Assembly: GCF_900640115.1 (NCBI RefSeq)
Contig: NZ_CAAAIW010000004.1
Location: 62,001 to 126,000 of the forward strand
Direction of reading: 5' to 3'
Source: Legionella yabuuchiae
Lineage (GTDB): Bacteria > Pseudomonadota > Gammaproteobacteria > Legionellales > Legionellaceae
Length of the DNA: 64,000 bases
Positions 36,019-47,252 of this stretch are shown here, piece by piece. The first letter of the stretch is position 1. The number at the start of each line of letters is the position of its first letter. A program made the translations under genes and the position numbers. The notes beneath the pieces are model-generated. The model made no database searches. It saw only the letters and a program-made list of their open reading frames with translations, and was not told the origin of the DNA.

Positions 36019-37863
36019 TTATTGTTCTTTTAATAGCTTTCTCATGATTTCAGCAGAAACCGGCCTGCTGGAATAATACCCTTGAATATGATCGCAACCT
36101 AAGGTGGCTAATACCTGACTTTGTGGTTGGGTTTCAACCCCTTCAGCAATTACTTGTAGGTTTAACCCATGCGCCATCCGAATAATGGCTTCAACAATCG
36201 TCTGATTTTCGGGCAACTTATCTATAAACATTTTATCTATTTTTAATATGTCCAATGGTATTTGGTTTAAATAACTAAAGGAAGAGAAACCTGTTCCAAA
36301 ATCATCTAAAGCAATGATCAGACCTAGATCTCTCAATTGTTGTATGAGTGAAATTATATATTCTTTTTCGTCAATAAAAATAGACTCAGTAATTTCCAGC
36401 TCCAGATACCGAGGATCAAAATCTTTATAATCAATGGCTTTTTTTATCGCTGAAAAAGCATTTTTTCTAATTAACTGTTGGACGGATAAATTAACCGCAA
36501 TAGGAATGTTGTGATTGATGATTCCTTCTTCTTTCCATTGTTGATATTGATGAAGCGCTTGATCCAAAACCCAATCACCGATGAGGGAAATTAAGCTCAT
36601 TTCCTCAGCAATAGGTATAAATAAAGCTGGGGAAACACTTCCCATCTGAGGATGCTCCCAACGTAATAACACTTCCATACCTGTTATATGCTTTAGTGAC
36701 TTAACCGAAAATCGGGGCTGAAAATGAAGAACAAATTGATTTTTCTCTAACGCATCAGGTAACTCAACTTGAACTTGTAATCGCAAACGATCATATTCTG
36801 CCAGTTGATTATCAAAAAACTGGATATTGTTATCCTTAAAATAGCGGGCTTGAGTTAATGCTAGATGGCTATATCGAAGCATATCTTGTGCGGTTTGCGC
36901 ATTTTCGGGACAGGATGCAATTCCTACACTGACCCTAGGCATTAAAGTTTTATTATTAATTTTACAAGGTTCAATTAATACGGACATTAAATGTTTAATT
37001 GTTTTATCTAAATTATTTTTAGATTTATAGATCACTCCAAACCTATCATCGGCGAGGCGGGCTATAATCGCTTTATGATTAAAAAATCGTTTTGTACGTT
37101 TTGCCATTTGAAATAAAAGAATATCTGCAACGGAAGACCCTAACGTTTCTTCGATATGCTGTAGGTTATCAATAGAAATTTTTATTAGCGACAGTGAGTT
37201 ATCTTGGGGGGGGCTCTTTAATTCCAATTCCAGCTGATCTATAAAAGTATAACGATTATACAGCTCTGTCACCGGATCATGATAAGCACGATATTTTAAA
37301 GCTAAGCCTTTTATTCTTCCGCTTTCGGCGAAAAAGGCAATAAAAACACTTACATACATCAATCCTAATACTGAAATAAATACAAAAAAGGAATAATAAT
37401 TAGTTGTTAAGAAAAAAAGTCCATTTCCATCTTCCCAATAATATAATAAACAAATTAAGACAGTAACTAATAGCACCCAAAACAGGCTGCTTCTGCCCCC
37501 TCCCAATATAATACTAAAAAATGGCGGCAGTAAAAGCCAATAGGTACTGGGGCTATCCAATAGACTGAGTTCTAATGATACATTAAAGAACAGTATGACT
37601 AATGATAAGATTAATAATTCGCGAGCCACAAGCAATGAGGCGGTGTAGTATAATATTCCAAGAGAAATAAGAATTACTGGAATTTCGATTAATATTAACC
37701 ATGATAATGCTTGGTCGATAAAAAAATAATAGAAAAAGAAAAAAACAGGGGCAGCGAGCAGCCCTACTATGGCGATGTAAATAAAGGTTTTAGCATAAGT
37801 ATATTGAATGACATTTGAGCGCAACTTGTTTGGAATGAGGTAATCAAACAATAATTTAATCAT
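36019..37863 (-). CDS. Membrane-bound GGDEF-EAL protein, likely c-di-GMP phosphodiesterase
   Basis: 614 residues: about six transmembrane segments in residues 20-180, a GGDEF domain (about 190-350) and an EAL domain (about 355-610). The GGDEF active site is replaced by ARLADDRFG, so cyclase activity is unlikely. The EAL domain keeps the main residues: GMEVLLRW (EVL in place of EAL, an accepted variant), NLSVQQL, ELEITES, ALDDFGTGFSSFSYL, LKIDKMFI and VIAEGVET. It is therefore expected to hydrolyse c-di-GMP, possibly tuned by the degenerate GGDEF domain. It converges with a diguanylate cyclase gene. Confidence 0.88.
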   Translation of the reverse strand: MIKLLFDYLIPNKLRSNVIQYTYAKTFIYIAIVGLLAAPVFFFFYYFFIDQALSWLILIEIPVILISLGILYYTASLLVARELLILSLVILFFNVSLELSLLDSPSTYWLLLPPFFSIILGGGRSSLFWVLLVTVLICLLYYWEDGNGLFFLTTNYYSFFVFISVLGLMYVSVFIAFFAESGRIKGLALKYRAYHDPVTELYNRYTFIDQLELELKSPPQDNSLSLIKISIDNLQHIEETLGSSVADILLFQMAKRTKRFFNHKAIIARLADDRFGVIYKSKNNLDKTIKHLMSVLIEPCKINNKTLMPRVSVGIASCPENAQTAQDMLRYSHLALTQARYFKDNNIQFFDNQLAEYDRLRLQVQVELPDALEKNQFVLHFQPRFSVKSLKHITGMEVLLRWEHPQMGSVSPALFIPIAEEMSLISLIGDWVLDQALHQYQQWKEEGIINHNIPIAVNLSVQQLIRKNAFSAIKKAIDYKDFDPRYLELEITESIFIDEKEYIISLIQQLRDLGLIIALDDFGTGFSSFSYLNQIPLDILKIDKMFIDKLPENQTIVEAIIRMAHGLNLQVIAEGVETQPQSQVLATLGCDHIQGYYSSRPVSAEIMRKLLKEQ

Positions 37864-38242
37864 AAATCCGCAATCAATTCTTCCTATATATTAATTATTG
37901 TCTAAAGTAAACAAAATAACAAAATACAGGCCCTTAATCGTCAGCATAACTTTTCGGACGTCATGGGGTGTCAATTTGTTTTGAGATGCTTAACCTAATT
38001 TGAATCAACTGAAAATCTGTTAGTCATCACCTTAAGGGACTATCTAATCAGCACTCTAATGCACTCCCTGATCAGCACTAAATTGTCTGAGCAAATCAGA
38101 TTGGGAATTTTATCGGGAGTTTACTGCTGAAGCTAAGTTTATAGCTCGCCATTTTCCCAAAGATATGGTACTTATAACAGATGGTTAATATTGCTAGATC
38201 GAGCGCCTATACAACAGCTCTGAAATGCCTTAATAACCAGCG

Positions 38243-38404
38243 ATACCCTTGATCGTTCAAAAGGCGAGTTTTAAGACGACTTTATTGTTTGTCCTGCCGC
38301 ATTTTAAATAGCGAGTCATGGCTCATTGCCTTGCGAGTTTTTTAAAATGCGGCAGGGCGAAAAAGAAACAGCATAAATCACGCATTTTGAACGATCACGC
38401 GTAT
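38243..38404. mobile_element. Miniature inverted-repeat element, copy 3 (degenerate)
   Basis: About 160 bp from TACCCTTGATCGTTCAAAA at 38244 to a right end ending in GATCACGCGTA at 38403. It has the same orientation as copy 1 and the same inner inverted repeat (CCTGCCGCATTTTAAA and its complement), but several substitutions, and its ends carry GATCGTTC instead of AATCTTTC. The left flank is GA instead of TA. It is older than copies 1, 2 and 4, or belongs to a second subfamily. It lies upstream of the lipoprotein gene at 38467. Confidence 0.8.
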
Positions 38405-38466
38405 ATAATCCGCCTCAACTTTCCCAAAAAATTTTCAACACAGTTTTAGTAAAAAGGTTTTTATAC

Positions 38467-39543
38467 ATGTTTATTAAGGAAGGGATTTTACTTAGTATTC
38501 TAATCGCATTAGGGGGTTGTCAGTCTATAGGTCCTAAAATCCTTGATAATGATCGATATTCTTACAATATGGCATTATATCATAGCAGGAATAAGGAACT
38601 TTTATTGAATATCGTTCGCTTACGATACGATCACCCCCCCATAGTGCTAAGCGTTGGTAATATTTCTGGTAGTACTAAAATACAAAGAGAAGGGCGACTT
38701 GAAGTATATTCAAAGTTGTTTACGCCTAGCAACGCAACTGAAACTAAAGCCGAAGGGTCAACAGGACTTGTTTACAGCGACAACCCGATTATTAGCTATA
38801 CACCGTTAGATGATCAAATTTTTCATGCTCGTTTTTTATCGGCATTGAATTTAAGGCAAATTGGGTTATTGCTTGAGTCATCTTGGAGCATCGAGCGCGT
38901 GTTTCAGGTTACAATCCAACAAGCAGGTGCTGTCACCAACGCCACTAGCGCGGCGCGGCCTACCTCTAGATATGTTCCTCGCTATCAACGTTTTATCAAT
39001 ATGGTTTATGTTCTCAGGCGCTTGCAATTGAAAGATGCGTTTGTCACCACGTATACAAATAAGGATGAACGAGAGACATTAACATTGAATTTAAATCAAA
39101 ACGCGATATTAACTGAGCACGAAAAAAAGATTTTAAACCAGGCCGGCGTAAAGCTATATCACAACAAAATTATGTTCACAAATTACGAAGGACCACATGC
39201 TACTCCAGTCATAACACGCTCAGTATTAGGCATTTTTAACTATTTATCGAAAGGCGTACTCATTCCACCCAACGATGCAGAAAATGGCATTGTTACTATC
39301 ACTCGTTATCCCAATGGTAAGTCTTTTGATTGGCAAAAGGTGTTAGAGGGAGTGATAACAATCAAACATTGTGAAAAGCAGCCAACACATGCCATGGTGG
39401 CCATTCCTTATTTAAATCGATGGTATTACATCGATGATAGAGATGCTTATTCCAAGCAAACGCTGATGATGCTAACTAATATTATTGGACTTATCTCAGG
39501 CCCTGTGCCCTCATCGCCTGTGGGTATAACGCGTAATGCTTAA
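38467..39543 (+). CDS. Conserved lipoprotein of unknown function
   Basis: A 358-residue protein with a signal peptide and lipobox LGGC at about residues 15-18, so it is expected to be lipidated. The segment NKELLLNIVRLRYDHPPIVLSVGNIS, followed by a variable loop and FLSALNLRQIGLLLESSW, resembles a family of uncharacterised proteobacterial lipoproteins that share a QLLLNIVRLRY-type motif. No enzymatic motif is visible. It lies 43 bases before a polysaccharide flippase gene, which suggests, but does not prove, a role at the cell envelope. Miniature elements flank the group. Confidence 0.6.
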   Translation: MFIKEGILLSILIALGGCQSIGPKILDNDRYSYNMALYHSRNKELLLNIVRLRYDHPPIVLSVGNISGSTKIQREGRLEVYSKLFTPSNATETKAEGSTGLVYSDNPIISYTPLDDQIFHARFLSALNLRQIGLLLESSWSIERVFQVTIQQAGAVTNATSAARPTSRYVPRYQRFINMVYVLRRLQLKDAFVTTYTNKDERETLTLNLNQNAILTEHEKKILNQAGVKLYHNKIMFTNYEGPHATPVITRSVLGIFNYLSKGVLIPPNDAENGIVTITRYPNGKSFDWQKVLEGVITIKHCEKQPTHAMVAIPYLNRWYYIDDRDAYSKQTLMMLTNIIGLISGPVPSSPVGITRNA

Positions 39544-39585
39544 TGGGAACAATAGCAATGCTCTTTTGAGTACGAGGAAAAAATA

Positions 39586-40899
39586 ATGAAAACTGAAGTT
39601 AAAATGAGTTATTTATTATTCGTTTTAGCATTTTTTGGATACGCACTTAAATTTGGGTTAAATATATTCCTGGCCCGTCATCTAACCGCAAGCTTATACG
39701 GCGATTATAGTGTAGCCATTAAGTTGCTAACCATTTTAATCACCTTGTCCTTATTTGGCACCAATATTGGCGCAAATCGTTTTTTTGTAAAATATTTACA
39801 ATCAGATGATAAAGAAATGGCAACAAACTATCTTGCTTGGAATGTAAAATTACTCGGCTTTACATTTCTAATAACATTTTTCATCGCGCTTCTGGCATTC
39901 GGCATCATGTTACTGCTTCATTATTTTAATATCAAAGATATCAATCAATACCACTTAGCTACTTATACGCTATGGTTAGTACCGTTTGCAGCCATTGCAA
40001 AATTATTAAGTAGCTTTTTATTAAGCGGTAATCGTATCCTTCTCTCGATGCTTTATAACAACCCATTTAAGTATTTAATAGAAATCGTTTTATTTGCTTT
40101 AGTCGTTATATTCATCGACCCAGAATTAAATAATACTAGCATTGTTATTGTTTTATTTGTTTCATTTGTATTAATCTCGATAATTTCAAACTTCTCCATG
40201 AATGAAGAAATACTGCAACTATTGCGCTTAGGGATAAAAAAGTACAAAAACATTAATTTATCACAAATGGAGTGGTTACAAACCTCTTCTAGATTAATTA
40301 GCAATAATATTATTTTTGCAGTAACTTGCAGCATCGATCTCATCGCAGTTGAGTTATTTTCCTCAAACGAAGCGCATGTTGGTTATTATGCCGCGATCCT
40401 GACCATTATCTCGCTGTTATGGTTAGTGCCTGGAAGCGTCTATCAAGGATTAAAACCGCAATTTACTATACTGTTAAACGATGAACTAGGTCATCAAGAA
40501 TTACAACAAAAATTAAACATGACAAACTTAATTGCCTTTATTTTAATTGTCGTTTTAATGTTACTAATTATCTTTTTTGGAAAATCCATCTTAGCATATT
40601 TCGGTCCCCAGTATGTTCAGGTTTATAGCGAGTTGATTGTTTTAATCGTTGCTACGGCATGTTCTTGTCTTGCCCGTATTGCTCCCTCTTTGCTAGTGTA
40701 TGCTGGCTATGAATCCATTGTCTTGAGATGGAGTATCATTGAATTAGGTCTAATGGTTGTATTGACCATGCCAGCTACATACTGGTTTGATATTAAAGGC
40801 ACGGCATTTGCTACAGCATTTGTATTGATTCTAAAACCATTCTTTACAATATTAATTGCACGAAAAAAATTAGGCTTACGACCTCTATCTATTTTTTAA
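39586..40899 (+). CDS. Polysaccharide (Wzx/MATE-like) flippase
   Basis: A 437-residue protein with about 12-14 hydrophobic segments across its length and the general look of the oligosaccharide flippase family: FGLNIFLARHLTASLYGDYSVA at the start matches the conserved first loop of Wzx/PST proteins. It should move lipid-linked sugars across the inner membrane. GAGGAAAA lies just before the start. No glycosyltransferase gene is next to it, so the substrate is unknown and the gene may be an orphan acquired by transfer. AT-rich compared with housekeeping neighbours. Confidence 0.78.
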   Translation: MKTEVKMSYLLFVLAFFGYALKFGLNIFLARHLTASLYGDYSVAIKLLTILITLSLFGTNIGANRFFVKYLQSDDKEMATNYLAWNVKLLGFTFLITFFIALLAFGIMLLLHYFNIKDINQYHLATYTLWLVPFAAIAKLLSSFLLSGNRILLSMLYNNPFKYLIEIVLFALVVIFIDPELNNTSIVIVLFVSFVLISIISNFSMNEEILQLLRLGIKKYKNINLSQMEWLQTSSRLISNNIIFAVTCSIDLIAVELFSSNEAHVGYYAAILTIISLLWLVPGSVYQGLKPQFTILLNDELGHQELQQKLNMTNLIAFILIVVLMLLIIFFGKSILAYFGPQYVQVYSELIVLIVATACSCLARIAPSLLVYAGYESIVLRWSIIELGLMVVLTMPATYWFDIKGTAFATAFVLILKPFFTILIARKKLGLRPLSIF

Positions 40900-40907
40900 A
40901 TACAAAT

Positions 40908-42234
40908 ATGATTACATCAATAGCTATCAACAACTATAGATCTCTACTCAATCTGAACATGCCCCTAGAGCAACTAAATGTAATTACTGGGCCTAATGGT
41001 AGCGGTAAATCTAACCTATACAAAGCGCTTAGATTATTGCATGAAACGGTCAAGGGCGGTGTCATTACAGCATTAGCTAATGAAGGAGGATTAGCTTCAA
41101 CTTTTTGGGCAGGGCCTGAAAAAATAACAACGAGTATGTTAAATGGTACTGCTAGGATTGAAGGCAACGCTCGACAAAACTCTATGCGAATGCGTATGGG
41201 CTTTACTGGAGAGGATTTTGGTTACAGTATTTCTCTAGGTTTACCCACTCCGTCAAGCTCTTTATTTTCATTAGATCCAGAAATTAAACGGGAGTGTATA
41301 TGGACTGGCTCCCCATATATACCCGTAATCTTTCAAAATGCGTGATTTATGCTTTTTCTTTTTCGCCCTGCCGCATTTTAAAAAAACTCGCAAGGGAATG
41401 AGCCATTACTCGCTTTTTAAAATGCGGCAGGACAAAAAATAAAGGCGCCTAAAAACACGCATTTTGAAAGATTACGGGTATAGACCAGCAAACGTGCTTG
41501 TAGACCGAAAAGGGAACATGGTAAAAATCCGCTCAAAATCTGGTTGGGAAACCGTCTCTCAACATTTAAATATCTATGATAGCCTTTTTGATCAAATGGG
41601 TGATATGAAGCATACACCTGAAATCATTAACCTTCGTGAAACCATCAAGGAATGGCGATTTTATGATCACTTTAGAACCGATAAAGATGCTCCAGCTCGC
41701 CAAATTCAATTGGCAACACGTACGCCAGTTCTTTATCATGATGGCAGAGATTTAACCGCTGCGTTGCAAACAATAATTGAGATTGGCAATAACCAAGCAT
41801 TAAATGCGGCAATTGAAGATGCTTTCCCTGGATCAAAAATCACAATTACAAAGCAGGGCGATGGTTATTTATCTGTAGAGATGAATCAACACGGTTTATT
41901 GCGGCCTTTAGCATGCTCTGAGTTTTCAGATGGCACTTTACGTTATCTCTTATTGGTTGCTGCCCTTATGACACCTCGGCCTCCCAAGCTCATGATACTT
42001 AATGAGCCAGAAACTAGCTTACATCCTGATTTATTACCCTCACTAGCAAGACTAATTATACAAGCATCAAAGAATACTCAGATTTGGGTGATCTCTCATG
42101 CTAATTGTTTGGTTGATGCATTAAATAACCATCCTCAATGTAATCGTATGACACTTGAAAAACAAGTTGGTCAAACAAAAATTATTGGGCAAGATTTTCT
42201 CAGAACCCCTCAGTGGAAATGGCCTGACTCATAG
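40908..42234 (+). pseudogene. Predicted AAA ATPase (COG4637-like) split by miniature element
   Basis: The N-terminal piece (40908-41317) has Walker A GPNGSGKSN and runs to GSPY; the C-terminal piece (from 41482) begins RPANVLVDRKGN and has the signature-like FSDGTLRYL and Walker B LMILNEPETSLHPDLLP with the final histidine of VISHAN. Between them sits the miniature element. Removing 163 bases (element plus one TA) joins GSPY to RPAN in frame and gives a normal-looking 387-residue ATPase of the SMC/RecF-like group. As it stands, the first piece ends after 12 codons in the element (145 residues) and the second could be read from a TTG at 41464 (256 residues). Function of the family is unknown. 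Confidence 0.85.
41318..41482. mobile_element. Miniature inverted-repeat element, copy 4 (161 bp, inside a gene)
   Basis: The element proper is 41320-41480, flanked by TA at 41318-19 and 41481-82. It has the same orientation as copy 2 and differs from it by one extra A in the A-run of the inner stem. It interrupts the ATPase gene. The sequence before insertion is recoverable as CCATATAGACCA, which proves the TA duplication. The near identity with copy 2 points to recent movement. Confidence 0.9.
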
Positions 42235-42295
42235 CATTTCTTTGATTTATGGTACCGTAGATTTTTTGCTAGTAGGTTTCTTTGCTTTTATTTGA

Positions 42296-44829
<2,534 letters not shown>

Positions 44830-45059
44830 TGAACTGATTAGGGAGTTATCATGAACGCCATGCATGCTCCCTATGGCTTTCAAGAATTAATCATTCTAGG
44901 ATTCCAATAGGATGGCATATCTTAAAGCTGGTTTGTAAATTAGCGAAGATGAGGTTACTTCAGACGCAAGCGTCGTTTCAATGGCGTTGTCTTTTTACAA
45001 GAAGTCGTTTTATAAGAAGGAAAAACGCTGCTGGGTCAGGAATAGATTCAATAATGATT

Positions 45060-45147
45060 TGGCGGAGAGACAGGGATTCGAACCCTGGGAAGGTTGCCCT
45101 TCAACGGTTTTCAAGACCGCCGCATTCGACCGCTCTGCCACCTCTCC
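45060..45147 (-). tRNA. tRNA-Ser(UGA)
   Basis: Read on the minus strand the 88-base gene starts GGAGAGGTGGCAGAGC, has the anticodon arm CGGTCTTGAAAACCG with anticodon TGA, a long variable arm typical of serine tRNA, the T arm CAGGGTTCGAATCCCTG, the acceptor 3' strand TCTCTCC, discriminator G and an encoded CCA. The acceptor stem is 7 bp with one G-U pair. It lies in a 530-base gap between kdsA and bamD; no integrase or repeated tRNA end is visible next to it. Confidence 0.96.
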
Positions 45148-45272
45148 GCCGCAAATACTATCGCAACGGGCTATTGTTTGCAATGGTTTTCTTCACTAAT
45201 TTTTCATTTTATGCAAAGTCGTTAATTTGATTTCATCATCTACTTTAAAAACTCGCAAAAACGCACACAAAG

Positions 45273-45301
45273 TTCGCAAAATACTTTTCAACGGGTATAA
45301 T
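45273..45301 (+). promoter_or_regulatory. Sigma70-type promoter for bamD
   Basis: TTCGCA (45273-45278) and a perfect TATAAT (45296-45301) are 17 bases apart, 62 bases before the bamD start. The -35 box matches four of six consensus bases. Confidence 0.5.
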
Positions 45302-45362
45302 GTCGTGCATTTGTTTTGTTTGTTACGCGTTGTAACAAGCGAATGATTGATAGGTGTTTTTT

Positions 45363-46148
45363 ATGAAACTTTTGAAACTATTATTACTGATATTTCTTTT
45401 TATCTCCATGGTGGCTTGTTCTAAATGGAACTCAACGGATGATGAGGGATTAAATGGCCCATTTAAAGGAATGAGTGCGAAACAACTTTATTCCGAATCG
45501 AAAGACGCTTTGGCTAAAAAGCAATATGAAAGCGCGATTAAGCGGCTTGAAGCTTTGGATACCATGTATCCTTTTAATGATCACGCAGAGCAAGCACAGT
45601 TAGATTTAATTTATGCTTATTATGAAAATGAAAATTACGCTTCCGCCGCAGCAACAGCAGAGCGGTTTATTCATCTTTACCCTCGATCTAAAAAAGTCGA
45701 TTACGCCTATTACATGAAAGGGCTAGCGAATTTCCAGCAACCTCGCGGGACGTTTACGAAAGTATTCCGAATTGAGGAATCTTGGCGGGATCCAGGTACG
45801 CAATTGCAGGCTTATTCAGATTTTGCAACGTTGGTTCAGCAATTTCCAAATAGTCGCTATAAAGCAAATGCGTTGCAGCGCATGATTTATCTACGTAATG
45901 AGTTTGCTAAACACGAGCTAAATATTGCCGATTATTATTACGATCGCAAGATGTACGTGGCTGCTGCGGAACGGGCAAATTATTTAATCGAAACCTATCC
46001 GCAGGCGCCAAGTGTACAGGCTGCTTTAGTCATTGCTTATCATGCTAATAAGGCAATGGGATTAAATGCAGCAGCGGAAGATGCTTTAAAAGTTTATCAG
46101 GCAACCTATCATTCTAATCCTCCTCGGGTTGAAGAGATTACTGCTTAG
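45363..46148 (+). CDS. bamD: Outer membrane protein assembly factor BamD
   Basis: Lipoprotein of the BAM complex that folds beta-barrels into the outer membrane (ComL in older naming). The 261-residue protein has a signal peptide with lipobox-like SMVACSKW around residue 20, then TPR repeats: LYSESKDALAKKQYESAIKRLEAL, AQLDLIYAYYENENYASAAA, VDYAYYMKGLANF, and AERANYLIETYPQAPSV. ATG 45363 is 8 bases after AGG; a GTG nine bases earlier is unlikely. It has its own promoter signal. Confidence 0.94.
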   Translation: MKLLKLLLLIFLFISMVACSKWNSTDDEGLNGPFKGMSAKQLYSESKDALAKKQYESAIKRLEALDTMYPFNDHAEQAQLDLIYAYYENENYASAAATAERFIHLYPRSKKVDYAYYMKGLANFQQPRGTFTKVFRIEESWRDPGTQLQAYSDFATLVQQFPNSRYKANALQRMIYLRNEFAKHELNIADYYYDRKMYVAAAERANYLIETYPQAPSVQAALVIAYHANKAMGLNAAAEDALKVYQATYHSNPPRVEEITA

Positions 46149-46156
46149 GTTTTGTC

Positions 46157-46246
46157 GTAGCCTGGGTGGAGGCGCTAGCCATAACCCAGGATTATCGTTA
46201 CTGCCAGATTTATTCTGGATTACGCTCTTGGCATCATTTAGGCTAC
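46157..46246. repeat. Structured repeat with a possible three-way junction after bamD
   Basis: The ends GTAGCC (46157-46162) and GGCTAC (46241-46246) are inverted repeats enclosing two further stems: CCTGGGT (46161-46167) with ACCCAGG (46184-46190), and CCAGA (46204-46208) with TCTGG (46214-46218). The sequence looks like a member of the dispersed GTAGCCTGGGT-type palindromic repeats common in bacterial intergenic regions. It lies in the gap between the converging bamD and rdgC genes and may also act in transcript ending. Confidence 0.55.
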
Positions 46247-46270
46247 AAAATAGGACAAACCTGTATAGAA

Positions 46271-47203
46271 TTACAAACGGAGTTGATCCGCCTGTTGTGT
46301 CGTTGGCTCTATGTGTTGTGGCATAGACAAAGCCGCTAATACATCATCCACGAGTCCTCTAAGTTCTCCAGCGAGTAGGGTAAGAGCCGCATCTTGTTGT
46401 TGGTACTCTTCATCGAGACTTTTAAGCTCATGGAACTCGTCAATTAAATAATCTAAGCATTTCATGCGCTTGATGGTTAAGTCTTGAGTTAAAGTAAACT
46501 GAATACGCTCATTCCATACCAAAGAAACTTCAGCCGGTGTTAATCCCTGGGATAACAAGGTTAGTATTTCATCAGCAGGGAGTTCATACCCTTTGCAATT
46601 GAAACGTTTTTTATCATCATCTGGTGAAAACAATAGACAATCGGAAGCTAATTGAAAGTTCGACGGCAATGAAACAGGATGATTAATCCATTCACCAAAA
46701 CGAAACGATAAATTTTCTTCATATTGAAGAGGCTCTATGCTTAAGCCAGGAATGGACTTTCGTAACAATGACGTTAATTGTGACGCTTGATTACCGCTGG
46801 CACTGTTAATAATTAATCGATTTTTGACGGTATCAAATAAAGCGAACATGCGCTTTTGTACACAAAAGGATTTGGGCAATAACTCAAATTCAAGTTCTTC
46901 GGCAAGCTGCGCTCTTTCAGAGCGTTTCATAGCTCGACCATTTTGCGTTTCCCAACTCTGAACGCGCTCTTCTAAAATTCTCAGAATAACGCCACGCGGT
47001 AAAATGCGCTCTTCTTTACCCATGCAAATCATAGTGGCTCCAGCCACTTCATGAACCAACTCGTCTGCGTGAGGCGGTAGCCAGCCGTATATAAAGCGGG
47101 CATGGGGAGGGCAGGGTTTAAGCGCTTCTGCGGTGAGATGATTTATAAACTCAACGGGTTTATCTAGCTGATATTGAAAAATTAAAGCATTATTGAACCA
47201 CAT
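46271..47203 (-). CDS. rdgC: Recombination-associated protein RdgC
   Basis: RdgC is a ring-shaped DNA-binding dimer that restrains RecA. The 310-residue protein begins MWFNNALIFQYQL, like E. coli RdgC (MWFKNLMVYRL), has GEWINHPVSLPSNFQLASDCLLF in the middle and the C-terminal helical segment ELKSLDEEYQQQDAALTLLAGELRGL. ATG 47203 is 7 bases from AAGGG; an ATG directly before it (47206) adds one residue. Length is close to the family norm of about 300. Confidence 0.93.
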   Translation of the reverse strand: MWFNNALIFQYQLDKPVEFINHLTAEALKPCPPHARFIYGWLPPHADELVHEVAGATMICMGKEERILPRGVILRILEERVQSWETQNGRAMKRSERAQLAEELEFELLPKSFCVQKRMFALFDTVKNRLIINSASGNQASQLTSLLRKSIPGLSIEPLQYEENLSFRFGEWINHPVSLPSNFQLASDCLLFSPDDDKKRFNCKGYELPADEILTLLSQGLTPAEVSLVWNERIQFTLTQDLTIKRMKCLDYLIDEFHELKSLDEEYQQQDAALTLLAGELRGLVDDVLAALSMPQHIEPTTQQADQLRL

Positions 47204-47252
47204 CATTTATCCCTTATGACAAAAAAAGGGATGCTATCATAGACTCATCGAG

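Noticed and set aside
40908-41345. The ATPase N-terminal piece as an intact small gene
   Set aside because: Its last 12 codons are element sequence and the frame is restored exactly by excision, so it is half of a split gene.
44851-44910. Short reading frame of 19 codons with GGGAG upstream, after kdsA
   Set aside because: A good ribosome site and ATG are present, but the peptide is very short, has no recognisable signal and lies among unrelated intergenic sequence.
44949-45230. Reading frames across the tRNA-Ser gene
   Set aside because: They run through the antisense strand of a well-formed tRNA and encode no recognisable protein.
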